From: Avisuccinivibrio sp964424565
GTDB taxonomy: Bacteria > Pseudomonadota > Gammaproteobacteria > Enterobacterales > Succinivibrionaceae
Assembly: GCA_964424565.1 (NCBI GenBank)
Contig: CAYRIZ010000008.1
Coordinates: 1 to 50,366 of the forward strand
DNA length: 50,366 nt
Reading direction: 5' to 3'
The notes beneath the pieces are model-generated. The model searched no databases, was not told the DNA's origin, and saw only the letters and a list, made by a program, of their open reading frames with translations. The position numbers were made by a program, and so were the translations under genes. Shown here piece by piece: positions 1-9,840 of this stretch (the stretch's first letter is position 1; the number at the start of each line of letters is the position of its first letter).

Positions 1-18
1 AAATGGAGTGTGGGAAAA

Positions 19-122
19 ATGTGGGAAACTATGGGGGAAAAGTGTGGGAAAAATGTGGGAAACTCGCAAACACCTCAGTTTCCCCCATTTTTCCCACACT
101 TTTCCCCCATAGTTTCCCACAT
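19..122. repeat. 46-bp near-perfect inverted repeat of TGTGGGAAA boxes
   Basis: Arms 19-64 and 77-122 are reverse complements except for one base (GTGGG versus GGGGG in the last box); the loop is 65-76. Each arm holds three complete or degenerate boxes plus one more degenerate copy. As single-stranded DNA or RNA it would form a very stable cruciform or hairpin. Confidence 0.9.
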
Positions 123-177
123 CGTAAATCGTTGAAAAATAAGGACTTTTTCGAGTTTCCCACATTTTTTGCGATCG

Positions 178-231
178 TAATAATAAGAATAATAAAATAT
201 ATATTATGTTTTATATTCTTATTATTATTAT
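178..231. other. AT-rich palindromic DNA unwinding element candidate
   Basis: Positions 178-195 read as six trinucleotides TAA TAA TAA GAA TAA TAA, and 217-231 carry the complementary ATT/TTA series, so the two sides form an imperfect palindrome around an AT-only centre. It is by far the most AT-rich stretch near the window start. It lies between the box array and mnmG, where the 13-mer unwinding region of E. coli oriC lies. The TAA/GAA triplets resemble DnaA-trio motifs. The role is inferred from position and composition. Confidence 0.5.
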
Positions 232-246
232 GGACGGGGGTTTTTT

Positions 247-2139
<1,893 letters not shown>

Positions 2140-2149
2140 AGGAAAACCC

Positions 2150-2797
2150 ATGTTGAGATCTGAACTTACGGCTCTGCTGCAGCAGCTGTTTGCCCGTACG
2201 GAGCTTGCTGTATCGCCCGGGCAGATTGAGCATTTTGCTGTGCTGATTGAAATGCTGGAGCAGTGGAACCGGAGACTGAACCTGACTGCCGTCCGCGACC
2301 CCCGGCAGATGGCTTTGCTGCATATTCTGGACAGTGCGGTGATCTCACCGCTGCTGCCGCCGGCGGTGGATATTGCCGATGTAGGCACGGGAGCGGGCTT
2401 CCCCGGTCTGGTGCTGGCCGAGCTTAATCCTGACAAAAATTTCACCCTGATAGACAGCATAGCCAAGAAGCTGTCCTTTGTTGCTGCCGCGGCCAATGAA
2501 CTTAAGCTGGCAAATGTTAGAATAGTGCAGGCCAGAGTAGAACAGCTGGCCGCCGGTGACGGCTTTGATGTCATAGTCAGCCGGGCCTTTGCTCCTCTGG
2601 GGCGCATGGTGGACTGGTGTCTGCCGCTGCTGCGCCCTACCGGCAGATTTATAGCCATGAAGTCCCACCTGTCTGCAGAAGAGCTGGAGGCAGTGCCGGA
2701 CACTGTGCGCCTCGAGCGCGTGGTCACTCTCAGCGTGCCTGAGCTCGGGGCCTTGAGGCAGGCGGTGATTCTGACCCCGGCTGACAGTAAACAGTAA
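2150..2797 (+). CDS. rsmG: 16S rRNA (guanine527-N7)-methyltransferase RsmG (GidB)
   Basis: 215 aa, usual length. It methylates N7 of G527 in 16S rRNA with S-adenosylmethionine; loss gives low-level streptomycin resistance in other bacteria. The SAM-binding glycine loop GTGAGFPG is at residues 79-86, preceded by the family hallmark NLTAVRDP and HILDS. The ATG at 2150 lies 10 nt after the mnmG stop with an AAGGA ribosome site just upstream, so the two are almost certainly cotranscribed, as is typical of gidA-gidB pairs. Confidence 0.97.
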   Translation: MLRSELTALLQQLFARTELAVSPGQIEHFAVLIEMLEQWNRRLNLTAVRDPRQMALLHILDSAVISPLLPPAVDIADVGTGAGFPGLVLAELNPDKNFTLIDSIAKKLSFVAAAANELKLANVRIVQARVEQLAAGDGFDVIVSRAFAPLGRMVDWCLPLLRPTGRFIAMKSHLSAEELEAVPDTVRLERVVTLSVPELGALRQAVILTPADSKQ

Positions 2798-2809
2798 GGT
2801 TTTCCCCAT

Positions 2810-3595
2810 ATGAAAAGAATTATTGCAGTTTCCAATCAGAAGGGCGGGGTAGGCAAGACCACCACCAGCGTCAATCTTGCGGCCTCCCTTACACTCAGGG
2901 GCAGAAAGGTACTGCTGATCGATGCCGACCCTCAGGCCAATGCCACCATGGCCTCAGGCATCAACAAATTTAATCTGGGCCGTGACAAAACTTTATACAG
3001 CCTGCTGATCGATCACACCCCGGCGGCGGATGTGGTCATAGGGGAAACCCGCGGCGGCTACCACCTGATCCCGGCTTCAGAGGATCTCACTGCCGCTGAA
3101 GTGCGCATGCTGGACTTTTATGCCCGTGAAAACTGCATGAAAAGAGCCGTGGACCCTGTAGCCGACAATTACGACTACATCATTATCGACTGCCCGCCTT
3201 CCCTGTCGCTGCTGACCGTCAATGCCATGTGCGCCGCCCGCTACGTGCTGGTGCCCATGCAGTGCGAGTATTTTGCCCTGGAGGGCCTGACCCAGCTGAT
3301 TGACATCATCGATCAGATTTCCCAGGCCGTGAATCACGACCTGAAGATCATGGGTATACTGCGGACCATGTTTGACAATCGCAACCGTTTGTCCAATGAT
3401 GTATCCACTGAGCTGATCAACAATTTCGGCAGCGTTATTTTTGACACCATCATTCCGCGCAATGTGAGACTGGCCGAGGCTCCGAGCTACGGCATGCCGG
3501 TGCAGTTTTACGACAAGAGCTCCACCGGAGCCCGGGCTTACATGGCTCTGGCTGATGAAATACTGAAAAAAGAGGATGTGTTATGGCAGGATTAG
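2810..3595 (+). CDS. parA: Chromosome-partitioning ATPase ParA/Soj
   Basis: 261 aa. Cytosolic Walker-type ATPase that with ParB moves origin regions apart. The deviant Walker A KGGVGKTT is at residues 11-18, followed by DADPQANAT and the Walker B-like DYIIIDCPPS. It lacks the long N-terminal helix-turn-helix of plasmid type Ia ParA, which fits the chromosomal Soj class. It starts 12 nt after rsmG and overlaps parB by 13 nt, indicating translational coupling. Position next to the putative origin fits its role. E. coli itself lacks parAB, so this separates the host from Enterobacterales. Confidence 0.97.
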   Translation: MKRIIAVSNQKGGVGKTTTSVNLAASLTLRGRKVLLIDADPQANATMASGINKFNLGRDKTLYSLLIDHTPAADVVIGETRGGYHLIPASEDLTAAEVRMLDFYARENCMKRAVDPVADNYDYIIIDCPPSLSLLTVNAMCAARYVLVPMQCEYFALEGLTQLIDIIDQISQAVNHDLKIMGILRTMFDNRNRLSNDVSTELINNFGSVIFDTIIPRNVRLAEAPSYGMPVQFYDKSSTGARAYMALADEILKKEDVLWQD

Positions 3596-4521
3596 GTCGG
3601 GGGCTGAACGCACTGCTGCAGGACAGCCACAGCGCCAGAAAACAAAACGAGCGGGAAAGTGCCGCCCAGGCGGAGCAGCATAGTGCTGCAGAGCCTGCCG
3701 GAGGCAGATACTCGGTGGTCATGGTCAAAACAGCCGATCTCATACCCTCGGTCTATCAGCCGCGCAGCAGCTTTGATGACGAGAAAATGGCCGAGCTTAC
3801 CGCCTCCATCAGGGAGCACGGCCTGATGCAGCCGCTGCTGGTCAACCGCCTGGAAGACGGCCGCTACTCCATTATCTGCGGTGAACGCCGCTTTAGGGCC
3901 TGCAGAAATCTCAACCTGCCGGAGATCCCCTGCGTCATCAGCGAGGTGCAGAACACCGAAGGCTACGCCCTGGCCCTGATTGAGAACATACAGCGCGAGG
4001 ACTTAAATCCCATGGAGCAGTCCCGGGCCTTAAAGCGCATGATCGAGGAGTGCAGGCTCACGCAGGAAGAGCTGGCCAAAACCCTGGGGCTGTCGCGCGG
4101 CGCCATATCCCACTATCTGCAGCTCTCCCGCATGCATCCTGCCGTGCAGCAGCTGGTGGAGCAGGGAGAACTGAGCTTCAGCCACGCCAAGGTCCTGTTC
4201 TCCCTGGAAGGCGAAAAGCAGCTCAGAGCAGCCGAGTGCGTGGTCAGCCGCGGCCTGTCCGTGCGCAAAACAGAAAAACTGGTCAGGGATCTGCAGGAAG
4301 AAACCCAAAGCCCGGAGAGCAGACAGCCGGTGCCTGTGCCCAGCCTGGCCCGTTTTGCCGGGGTGCTGTCACAGCGTTTTGACGGGGCCAAGGTTAAGTT
4401 TTCCGAAAAAGGCAGTACCGGCCGCGTGGTCTTGAGCTACAGCAATGAGCAGCAGCTGCAGAAGATCATGCAGGCTTTGGGCATTACATCTGCTGACCTG
4501 CTGCAGCAGGATACGCCCTGA
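3583..4521 (+). CDS. parB: Chromosome-partitioning CTPase/centromere-binding protein ParB
   Basis: 312 aa. ParB binds parS sites, loads and spreads as a CTP-dependent clamp, and stimulates ParA. Seen in order: an N-terminal GLGRGLNALL segment (ParA-interacting motif), a low-complexity Gln/Ala/Glu linker to about residue 40, the CTP-binding motif GERRFRA with ENIQREDLNPMEQ, the helix-turn-helix GLSRGAISHYLQLSRM, and a C-terminal dimerisation domain. The ATG at 3583 lies inside the end of parA. No convincing parS was found in the window (see rejected items). Confidence 0.97.
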   Translation: MAGLGRGLNALLQDSHSARKQNERESAAQAEQHSAAEPAGGRYSVVMVKTADLIPSVYQPRSSFDDEKMAELTASIREHGLMQPLLVNRLEDGRYSIICGERRFRACRNLNLPEIPCVISEVQNTEGYALALIENIQREDLNPMEQSRALKRMIEECRLTQEELAKTLGLSRGAISHYLQLSRMHPAVQQLVEQGELSFSHAKVLFSLEGEKQLRAAECVVSRGLSVRKTEKLVRDLQEETQSPESRQPVPVPSLARFAGVLSQRFDGAKVKFSEKGSTGRVVLSYSNEQQLQKIMQALGITSADLLQQDTP

Positions 4522-4534
4522 GCCCCTCCCGCAG

Positions 4535-4562
4535 GCAGGATCCCGGTCCTTTGGGATCCTGC
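4535..4562. terminator. Stem-loop after parB (terminator-like, no T-run)
   Basis: GCAGGATCCC at 4535-4544 pairs with GGGATCCTGC at 4553-4562 around an 8-nt loop. The next bases are TCCCTG rather than a T-run, so intrinsic termination would be weak; it may instead be an mRNA end-protecting or processing hairpin between the parAB and atp units. Confidence 0.35.
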
Positions 4563-4590
4563 TCCCTGAATTTGTCTGAGCCTGCCCGCT

Positions 4591-4977
4591 ATGCACCCCT
4601 ACGTCAGATTAGTCATCAAAAATGCAGTACTGTGTTCAGCCCTGGTGCTGGCCGGTGCATGTTTATTAATTCTTGTCTGTGATGCAGATCGCTTTTTACT
4701 GCAGATGAGATCTGCTCTCTTTGGCTGTGCCGTTTTCTCTCTGGTCCATATAGTTTTTCATATCAGCGCTTTTTTGATCCCAGCTAAAATGCTCACGGCC
4801 GGCATGGTGCTCTACCGGGCCGTCTACTCCTACGTGCTGAAATACCTGCTGCTCTTTTTCCTGTTTTATATCTGCCTTAAATTCAGGCTGGTAGTGCCGG
4901 TGACCTTTGTCATGTCCTTTGTGGCGGCGCTGTGCTGCAACCTGATTTACAGCATGACTAAGTCCACAAAATTATGA
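4591..4977 (+). CDS. atpI: ATP synthase assembly protein AtpI (subunit I)
   Basis: 128 aa hydrophobic protein with four predicted membrane helices (about residues 10-30, 40-62, 78-100, 102-122). Called from position at the head of the atp operon and from fold and length, as AtpI is poorly conserved in sequence. It assists c-ring assembly or Mg2+ supply to the ATP synthase. An in-frame stop lies just upstream, so ATG 4591 is the first available start; no good ribosome site precedes it. The 115-nt gap to atpB may hold a further promoter. Confidence 0.8.
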   Translation: MHPYVRLVIKNAVLCSALVLAGACLLILVCDADRFLLQMRSALFGCAVFSLVHIVFHISAFLIPAKMLTAGMVLYRAVYSYVLKYLLLFFLFYICLKFRLVVPVTFVMSFVAALCCNLIYSMTKSTKL

Positions 4978-5091
4978 GAGCAGAGAACAGATCTGTTGTT
5001 TTTGACTTCAATAATCCTGAAGCTTATATTAAGATGTTTCCTACAGCTTTCTGCTGTATTGTGTTTTTGTTGATAATAAGGTGCTTCAAAC

Positions 5092-6048
5092 ATGTCTGAG
5101 CACAATTCGCAAGAGTACATTGGGCATCACCTTCATTTTCTGCAGGTAGACCTGCGTGACGGCTCCATAGTGGCAGCCGCCAAGCCTTCAGACAATGCAG
5201 CCTATGCAAGCTGTCTGGCTGACGGCTCCTCCCAGGAACAATGCCTCGCTGATGTCGGCTATGAACAATGCCATTTCTCTGATTTAGGCACCGGCCGCTG
5301 CGTTGCGGTGCTTTCTGACAAAGGTCAGAGTGATTCTCTGGTAAACCCCTACACCCTTAATCTGGATTCCCTCGGGCTGACTGTGCTTCTGGGCATAGTT
5401 TTCCTGCTGCTGTTCCGTTATGCCGCCAGGCAGACTTCCAGCGGGGTTCCGACCAAGCTGCAGTGTTTTGTCGAGATGATCTTTGAGTTTGTCCAGGACA
5501 CTGTGGGGTCAATCTTCAAACGCAGGAGCACTTTGATTGCACCGCTCTCGCTCACCGTGTTCATGTGGGTGTTTCTGATGAACCTCATGGATCTGCTGCC
5601 CATCGATCTGCTGCCTGAACTGGCTACCATGATCGGCGTGCCGTACTTCCGTGTAGTGCCTTCGGCTGACGTCAACATCACCCTCTCCATGGCCACGGGC
5701 GTCTTTATCCTGATCTTCGCCTTCTCCTTCAAGAACATAGGCGTGATGGGATTTGTCAGGAGCCTGACGCTGCATCCCTTCCATCACTGGGTCTTCATCC
5801 CGATCAACCTCATTTTGGAGGGTGTTTCCCTGCTCTCCAAGCCGATCTCCCTGGGACTTCGACTTTTCGGCAACATGTACGCCGGAGAAATGATTTTCAT
5901 TCTGATCGCGCTGCTGCCGCTGTGGTGGATTCAGTGGGTACTCAACGTACCGTGGGCTCTGTTCCACATCCTGATCGTGACGCTGCAGGCTTTTATTTTC
6001 ATGGTGTTGACCATTGTGTATCTCTCAATGGCCAGTGAAGAAGATTAA
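5092..6048 (+). CDS. atpB: F0F1 ATP synthase subunit a (AtpB) with extra periplasmic Cys segment
   Basis: 318 aa against 271 in E. coli. Proton-channel stator subunit of the F0 sector in the inner membrane. The body is collinear with E. coli, including LMDLLPIDLLPE, RVVPSADVN, the essential arginine in SLGLRLFGNMYAGE, and the C-terminal LTIVYLSMASEED. The added length lies between the conserved EYIGHHLHFLQVDLR and the first membrane helix (about residue 95), the part that faces the periplasm in E. coli. The insert contains cysteines at 41, 51, 60 and 70 and could form two disulfides. The start is fixed by the conserved first residues and an AAGGTG site upstream. Confidence 0.97.
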   Translation: MSEHNSQEYIGHHLHFLQVDLRDGSIVAAAKPSDNAAYASCLADGSSQEQCLADVGYEQCHFSDLGTGRCVAVLSDKGQSDSLVNPYTLNLDSLGLTVLLGIVFLLLFRYAARQTSSGVPTKLQCFVEMIFEFVQDTVGSIFKRRSTLIAPLSLTVFMWVFLMNLMDLLPIDLLPELATMIGVPYFRVVPSADVNITLSMATGVFILIFAFSFKNIGVMGFVRSLTLHPFHHWVFIPINLILEGVSLLSKPISLGLRLFGNMYAGEMIFILIALLPLWWIQWVLNVPWALFHILIVTLQAFIFMVLTIVYLSMASEED

Positions 6049-6082
6049 TTGATTTTTTCTTAAACTTAACAGGAGAATTTAA

Positions 6083-6310
6083 ATGGAACTTTTATTCATC
6101 GCCGCAGGCCTTATGATGGGTTTGGCTGCTATTGGTGCTTCTATAGGCATCGGTATTCTGGGCGGTAAATTCCTGGAAGGCGCAGCCCGCCAGCCGGATC
6201 TGCTCCCGCTGCTGCGTACCCAGTTCTTCATTGTCATGGGTCTGGTTGACGCCATTCCTATGATCGCCGTTGGCCTTGGCCTGTATGTGATGTTTGCAGT
6301 AGCCGGTTAA
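6083..6310 (+). CDS. atpE: F0F1 ATP synthase subunit c (AtpE)
   Basis: 75 aa, two-helix hairpin forming the rotary c-ring in the inner membrane. Almost identical to E. coli from GLAAIGASIGIGILGGK onward, with the polar loop ARQPDL and the proton-binding aspartate at D56 (D61 in E. coli, whose N-terminus is longer). D56 with no sodium-site signature in helix 1 argues for a proton-translocating ring. A strong AGGAG site precedes ATG 6083. Confidence 0.98.
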   Translation: MELLFIAAGLMMGLAAIGASIGIGILGGKFLEGAARQPDLLPLLRTQFFIVMGLVDAIPMIAVGLGLYVMFAVAG

Positions 6311-6363
6311 GATCCAGCCGTAGTGATCCCTAAAATCAGGTTTGTTGCCTAAGGAGCGTTGCT

Positions 6364-6834
6364 TTGGAAATCAATGCTACATTTTTAGGACAGGCTGTTG
6401 CATTTGTCATCTTCGTGGTGCTGTGCATGAAGTGGGTATGGCCTCCCCTCATGCGGGCTTTGGAGAAAAGACAGAAGGAAATTGCAGACGGTCTGGCCTC
6501 TGCTGAAAAAGCAAAGAAAAATCTGGAACTGGCCAAGACTGGATCCGCTGAGGCTCTGCGTCAGGCTAAAGCTGAAGCACAGAAGATCATCGACGCTGCC
6601 AACAAGCAGCGCAGTCAGATCATCGACAAGGCAGTGGAAGAGGCTTCTGCAGAGAAGAACCGCATCCTGGAAGCTGCCAGGGCCGAGATTGAGGCTGAGA
6701 AGAATAAGGCTCGTGAGGAGCTGCGTGCAGAAGTCATTTCCCTGGCCTTGGCCGGTGCTGAAAAGATCTTGGACAAAAAAGTTAATTCCAAGACTGATCA
6801 AGCCATGATCAACAAGATCATGGAAGCATTGTAA
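6364..6834 (+). CDS. atpF: F0F1 ATP synthase subunit b (AtpF)
   Basis: 156 aa, same length as E. coli. Peripheral stalk subunit: one N-terminal membrane helix (about residues 5-27, ending MKWVWPPLM) followed by a long charged dimeric coiled coil (KRQKEIADGLASAEKAKK onward). The start is TTG at 6364 with AAGGAG 7 nt upstream; this aligns MEINATFLGQA with the E. coli N-terminus, and no closer ATG gives a full-length product. Confidence 0.97.
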   Translation: MEINATFLGQAVAFVIFVVLCMKWVWPPLMRALEKRQKEIADGLASAEKAKKNLELAKTGSAEALRQAKAEAQKIIDAANKQRSQIIDKAVEEASAEKNRILEAARAEIEAEKNKAREELRAEVISLALAGAEKILDKKVNSKTDQAMINKIMEAL

Positions 6835-6849
6835 GAGGTAGGTTGCAAG

Positions 6850-7392
6850 GTGGCTGAGAACCGTACAATCGCAAGACCTTACGCACAGGCGGCTTACGCA
6901 TGCGCCAAAGAGAACGGCTGCGTCGAGTCATGGCAGGTTATGCTTGAGGCCATGGCCCTGGCCTGCAGCGATGAGGTATTCCTCTCTTATCTGAAGAATG
7001 CCAGTTCTCCGCAGAGTGCAGCGCAGGCCTTGTGCAAGCTTTTGAGTGAAGGAAAAGAAAATCTCCTGAACGACTACGGCGAAAACTTCATTGCCCTGTT
7101 GAGCGAAAATGCCCGTTTTGAGGTAATTCCCGACATCTTCCGGGAATTCATGCGCTTGAAGGAAGAAGACCAGAAGATCGTAGAGGCTGAAGTAACTTCA
7201 GCCAGGCCGCTGTCAGAGACACAGCTGCAGGCTCTGTCCAAAAAGATTGCAGCCCGCTGCGGCTGCCAGGCCCGTATAGTCACCCGAATCGACAAGAGCC
7301 TGATCGGCGGCGCTGTACTCAAGATCGGCGATGAAGTCATAGACGCCAGTGTAAGGACAAGCCTGCAGGACTTGTCTGCGAGCCTCAGATAA
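6850..7392 (+). CDS. atpH: F0F1 ATP synthase subunit delta (AtpH)
   Basis: 180 aa. Links the top of the catalytic F1 hexamer to the b2 stalk. Family features are the N-terminal ARPYAQAAYACA helix and the C-terminal SLIGGAVLKIGDEVIDASVRTSL block. The start is GTG at 6850 after an AGAGG-type site. It sits 15 nt after atpF and 13 nt before atpA in the standard order. Confidence 0.97.
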   Translation: MAENRTIARPYAQAAYACAKENGCVESWQVMLEAMALACSDEVFLSYLKNASSPQSAAQALCKLLSEGKENLLNDYGENFIALLSENARFEVIPDIFREFMRLKEEDQKIVEAEVTSARPLSETQLQALSKKIAARCGCQARIVTRIDKSLIGGAVLKIGDEVIDASVRTSLQDLSASLR

Positions 7393-7405
7393 CAAGGGGT
7401 AAAAG

Positions 7406-8947
7406 ATGCAGTTAAATTCAACTGAAATTGCTGAGCTCATCAAACAGCGCATCGAGCAGTTCAAGGTTGTGACCCAATCCCATGACGAAGGTACCATTGT
7501 ATCTGTCAATGACGGTATTGTGCGTATTCACGGCCTGTCCAACGTGATGCAGGGCGAAATGCTCGATTTTGGGGGCGGTCTGTACGGACAGGCCCTGAAC
7601 CTGGAGCGCGATTCCGTAGGCGCCATCGTGCTCGGTCCTTATGCTCATCTCTCCGAGGGCATGAAGGTAAAAAGCACCGGCCGTATTCTGGAAGTACCGG
7701 TGGGCTACAATCTGCTCGGCCGTGTGGTCAACACCCTGGGCGAGCCCATTGACGGCAAGGGCCCGGTGGAGCATGCCGCCTTTTATCCGGTGGAGAAAAT
7801 CGCTCCGGGCGTTATTTCCCGTCAGGGCGTGTCACAGCCTATTCAGACCGGCTACAAGGCAGTGGACTCCATGATCCCTATTGGCCGCGGCCAGCGTGAG
7901 CTGATCATTGGTGACCGTCAGACCGGCAAGACTGCCCTCGCCATTGACACCATTATCAATCAGAAAAACTACGGTGTACGCTGCATATACGTAGCCATAG
8001 GCCAGAAGGCCTCCACTATAGCCTCAGTAGTGCGCAAGCTCGAGGAAGAAGGCGCTCTGTCCAACACCATAGTGGTGGCTGCCTCTGCTTCCGATACCGC
8101 CGCTCTGCAGTACCTGGCTCCTTATGCCGGCTGTGCCATGGGTGAGTATTTCCTGGATCAGGGCGAGGATGCGCTGATTGTCTACGACGATTTGTCCAAG
8201 CATGCTGTGGCCTACCGTCAGATTTCCCTGCTGCTGCGTCGTCCGCCTGGGCGTGAAGCCTTCCCTGGTGACGTGTTCTATCTGCATTCACGTCTGCTCG
8301 AGCGTGCCGCCCGCGTCAATGCCGAGTACCTGGAAGAAAAATCAGGCGGCAAGGTGAAGGGCCGTACCGGCTCCCTGACTGCACTGCCTATCATTGAGAC
8401 TCAGGCCGGTGACGTGTCAGCCTTCATTCCTACCAATGTGATTTCCATTACTGACGGCCAGATCTTCCTGACTTCCAGTCTGTTCAACTCCGGTGTCAGA
8501 CCGGCTGTGGACCCGGGTATTTCCGTATCCCGTGTGGGCGGCTCGGCACAGACCAAGATCATCAAGAAGCTCTCCGGCGGCATCAGAACCGCTCTGGCTC
8601 AGTACCGCGAACTGGCTGCCTTTGCCCAGTTCTCCTCAGACCTTGATGAGGCCACCAGAAAGCAGCTGGATCACGGCCAGAAGGTAACCGAGCTGATGAA
8701 GCAGGCTCAGTATCATCCCATGGATGTGGCTCAGCAGGCTCTGGTCATCTTCGCGGCAGAAAAAGGCTACCTGGAGGATGTGGACATTACCAAGATAGCT
8801 GCCTTTGAGCAGAGTCTGCTGGAGTATGCTGCCCGCAATGCCGCTGAACTGATGCAGAGCATCAATGACAAGCCTGACTACAATGACGAGAATGTGCAGG
8901 CCCTGGCAGATCTCATCACCAGGTTCAAGGCTGAGTCTGCTTACTAG
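7406..8947 (+). CDS. atpA: F0F1 ATP synthase subunit alpha (AtpA)
   Basis: 513 aa, identical in length to E. coli. Non-catalytic nucleotide-binding subunit of F1. Beta-barrel at the N-terminus, P-loop GDRQTGKTAL near residue 169, and the signature PAVDPGISVSRVGGSAQ, followed by the C-terminal helical domain. AGGGG-type ribosome site just before ATG 7406. Confidence 0.98.
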   Translation: MQLNSTEIAELIKQRIEQFKVVTQSHDEGTIVSVNDGIVRIHGLSNVMQGEMLDFGGGLYGQALNLERDSVGAIVLGPYAHLSEGMKVKSTGRILEVPVGYNLLGRVVNTLGEPIDGKGPVEHAAFYPVEKIAPGVISRQGVSQPIQTGYKAVDSMIPIGRGQRELIIGDRQTGKTALAIDTIINQKNYGVRCIYVAIGQKASTIASVVRKLEEEGALSNTIVVAASASDTAALQYLAPYAGCAMGEYFLDQGEDALIVYDDLSKHAVAYRQISLLLRRPPGREAFPGDVFYLHSRLLERAARVNAEYLEEKSGGKVKGRTGSLTALPIIETQAGDVSAFIPTNVISITDGQIFLTSSLFNSGVRPAVDPGISVSRVGGSAQTKIIKKLSGGIRTALAQYRELAAFAQFSSDLDEATRKQLDHGQKVTELMKQAQYHPMDVAQQALVIFAAEKGYLEDVDITKIAAFEQSLLEYAARNAAELMQSINDKPDYNDENVQALADLITRFKAESAY

Positions 8948-8958
8948 GAGCTGTAACT

Positions 8959-9822
8959 ATGGCTGGAGCAAAAGAAATACGCACTAAGATCGCCTCTGTG
9001 CAGAACACACAGAAGATCACCAGTGCCATGCAGATGGTTGCTGCATCAAAGATGCGCCGGGCGCAGGAAAAGATGAGTTCAAGCCGTCCTTATTCCACAA
9101 GTCTGCTGCGCATCATTGAACACATTGCTTCAGGACATGCTGAATACACCCACCCCTACATGGTGGAGCGTGAGATACGGAATGTAGGTTATATAGTGAT
9201 TTCCACCGACCGCGGCCTGTGCGGCGGTTTAAACATCAACCTCTTCCGCAAGGTGCTCTCGCACATCAATGAGCAGAAGAAGGCAGGACACGGCGTCAAG
9301 GCCGTACTGCTTGGCTCCAAGGCCGGAGCCTTCTTCCACCGTGTAGGTATTGAAGTGCTGGCCCAGCATGCAGGATTTGGTGACAATCCCGATCCTGACA
9401 GTCTTGTCGGTGCCATTAAAGTCATCACCAATGCTTTTCTGCAGGGTGAAGTAGATGCCGTCTATGTGGCATTCAACGGCTTTAAGAACACCATGGTGCA
9501 GATCCCCACGGTCAGTCAGCTGCTGCCGCTGCCCAAGAGCAGTGACGAGAAGCTGACCAAACACTACTGGGACTACATCTATGAGCCTGATCCGGCAGTG
9601 ATTTTAAATGTAGTGCTCGACCGCTATATCTCGCAGATGGTCTATCATGGCGTGCTGGAGAATTTGGCATCCGAGCAGGCAGCCCGCATGGTCGCCATGA
9701 AAGCAGCTACCGATAATGCAGAGTCCCTGGTAAGCGGTCTGCAGCTTGAATACAACAAGGCCCGCCAGGCCGGTATTACGATGGAACTCAATGACATCGT
9801 GGCCGGTGCTTCTGCGGTCTAA
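8959..9822 (+). CDS. atpG: F0F1 ATP synthase subunit gamma (AtpG)
   Basis: 287 aa, the rotating central shaft. Both terminal coiled-coil helices are conserved: N-terminal KEIRTKIASVQNTQKITSAM and C-terminal NARQAGIT-type block (here NKARQAGITMELNDIVAGASAV). STDRGLCGGLN marks the Rossmann-like middle. It is 11 nt after atpA. Confidence 0.98.
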   Translation: MAGAKEIRTKIASVQNTQKITSAMQMVAASKMRRAQEKMSSSRPYSTSLLRIIEHIASGHAEYTHPYMVEREIRNVGYIVISTDRGLCGGLNINLFRKVLSHINEQKKAGHGVKAVLLGSKAGAFFHRVGIEVLAQHAGFGDNPDPDSLVGAIKVITNAFLQGEVDAVYVAFNGFKNTMVQIPTVSQLLPLPKSSDEKLTKHYWDYIYEPDPAVILNVVLDRYISQMVYHGVLENLASEQAARMVAMKAATDNAESLVSGLQLEYNKARQAGITMELNDIVAGASAV

Positions 9823-9840
9823 GGCAAGAGGATTTAGTAA

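Larger units (their letters stand above)
1..246. other. oriC: Putative chromosomal replication origin (right part of oriC)
   Basis: No gene lies here. TGTGGGAAA occurs on the plus strand at 9-17, 20-28, 43-51 and 54-62, with a degenerate copy at 32-40, so starts are 11-12 bp apart, about one helical turn. The complement TTTCCCACA occurs at 90-98, 113-121 and 156-164, with degenerate copies at 79-87 and 101-109. Positions 19-64 and 77-122 form a 46-bp inverted repeat with one mismatch and a 12-nt spacer. An AT-rich stretch follows at 178-231, then mnmG reading away. E. coli oriC has the same order: box array, unwinding element, gidA/mnmG. The box differs from the DnaA consensus TTATCCACA at positions 3 and 4, so recognition by DnaA is inferred, not shown. 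The element probably continues upstream of the window. Confidence 0.62.
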
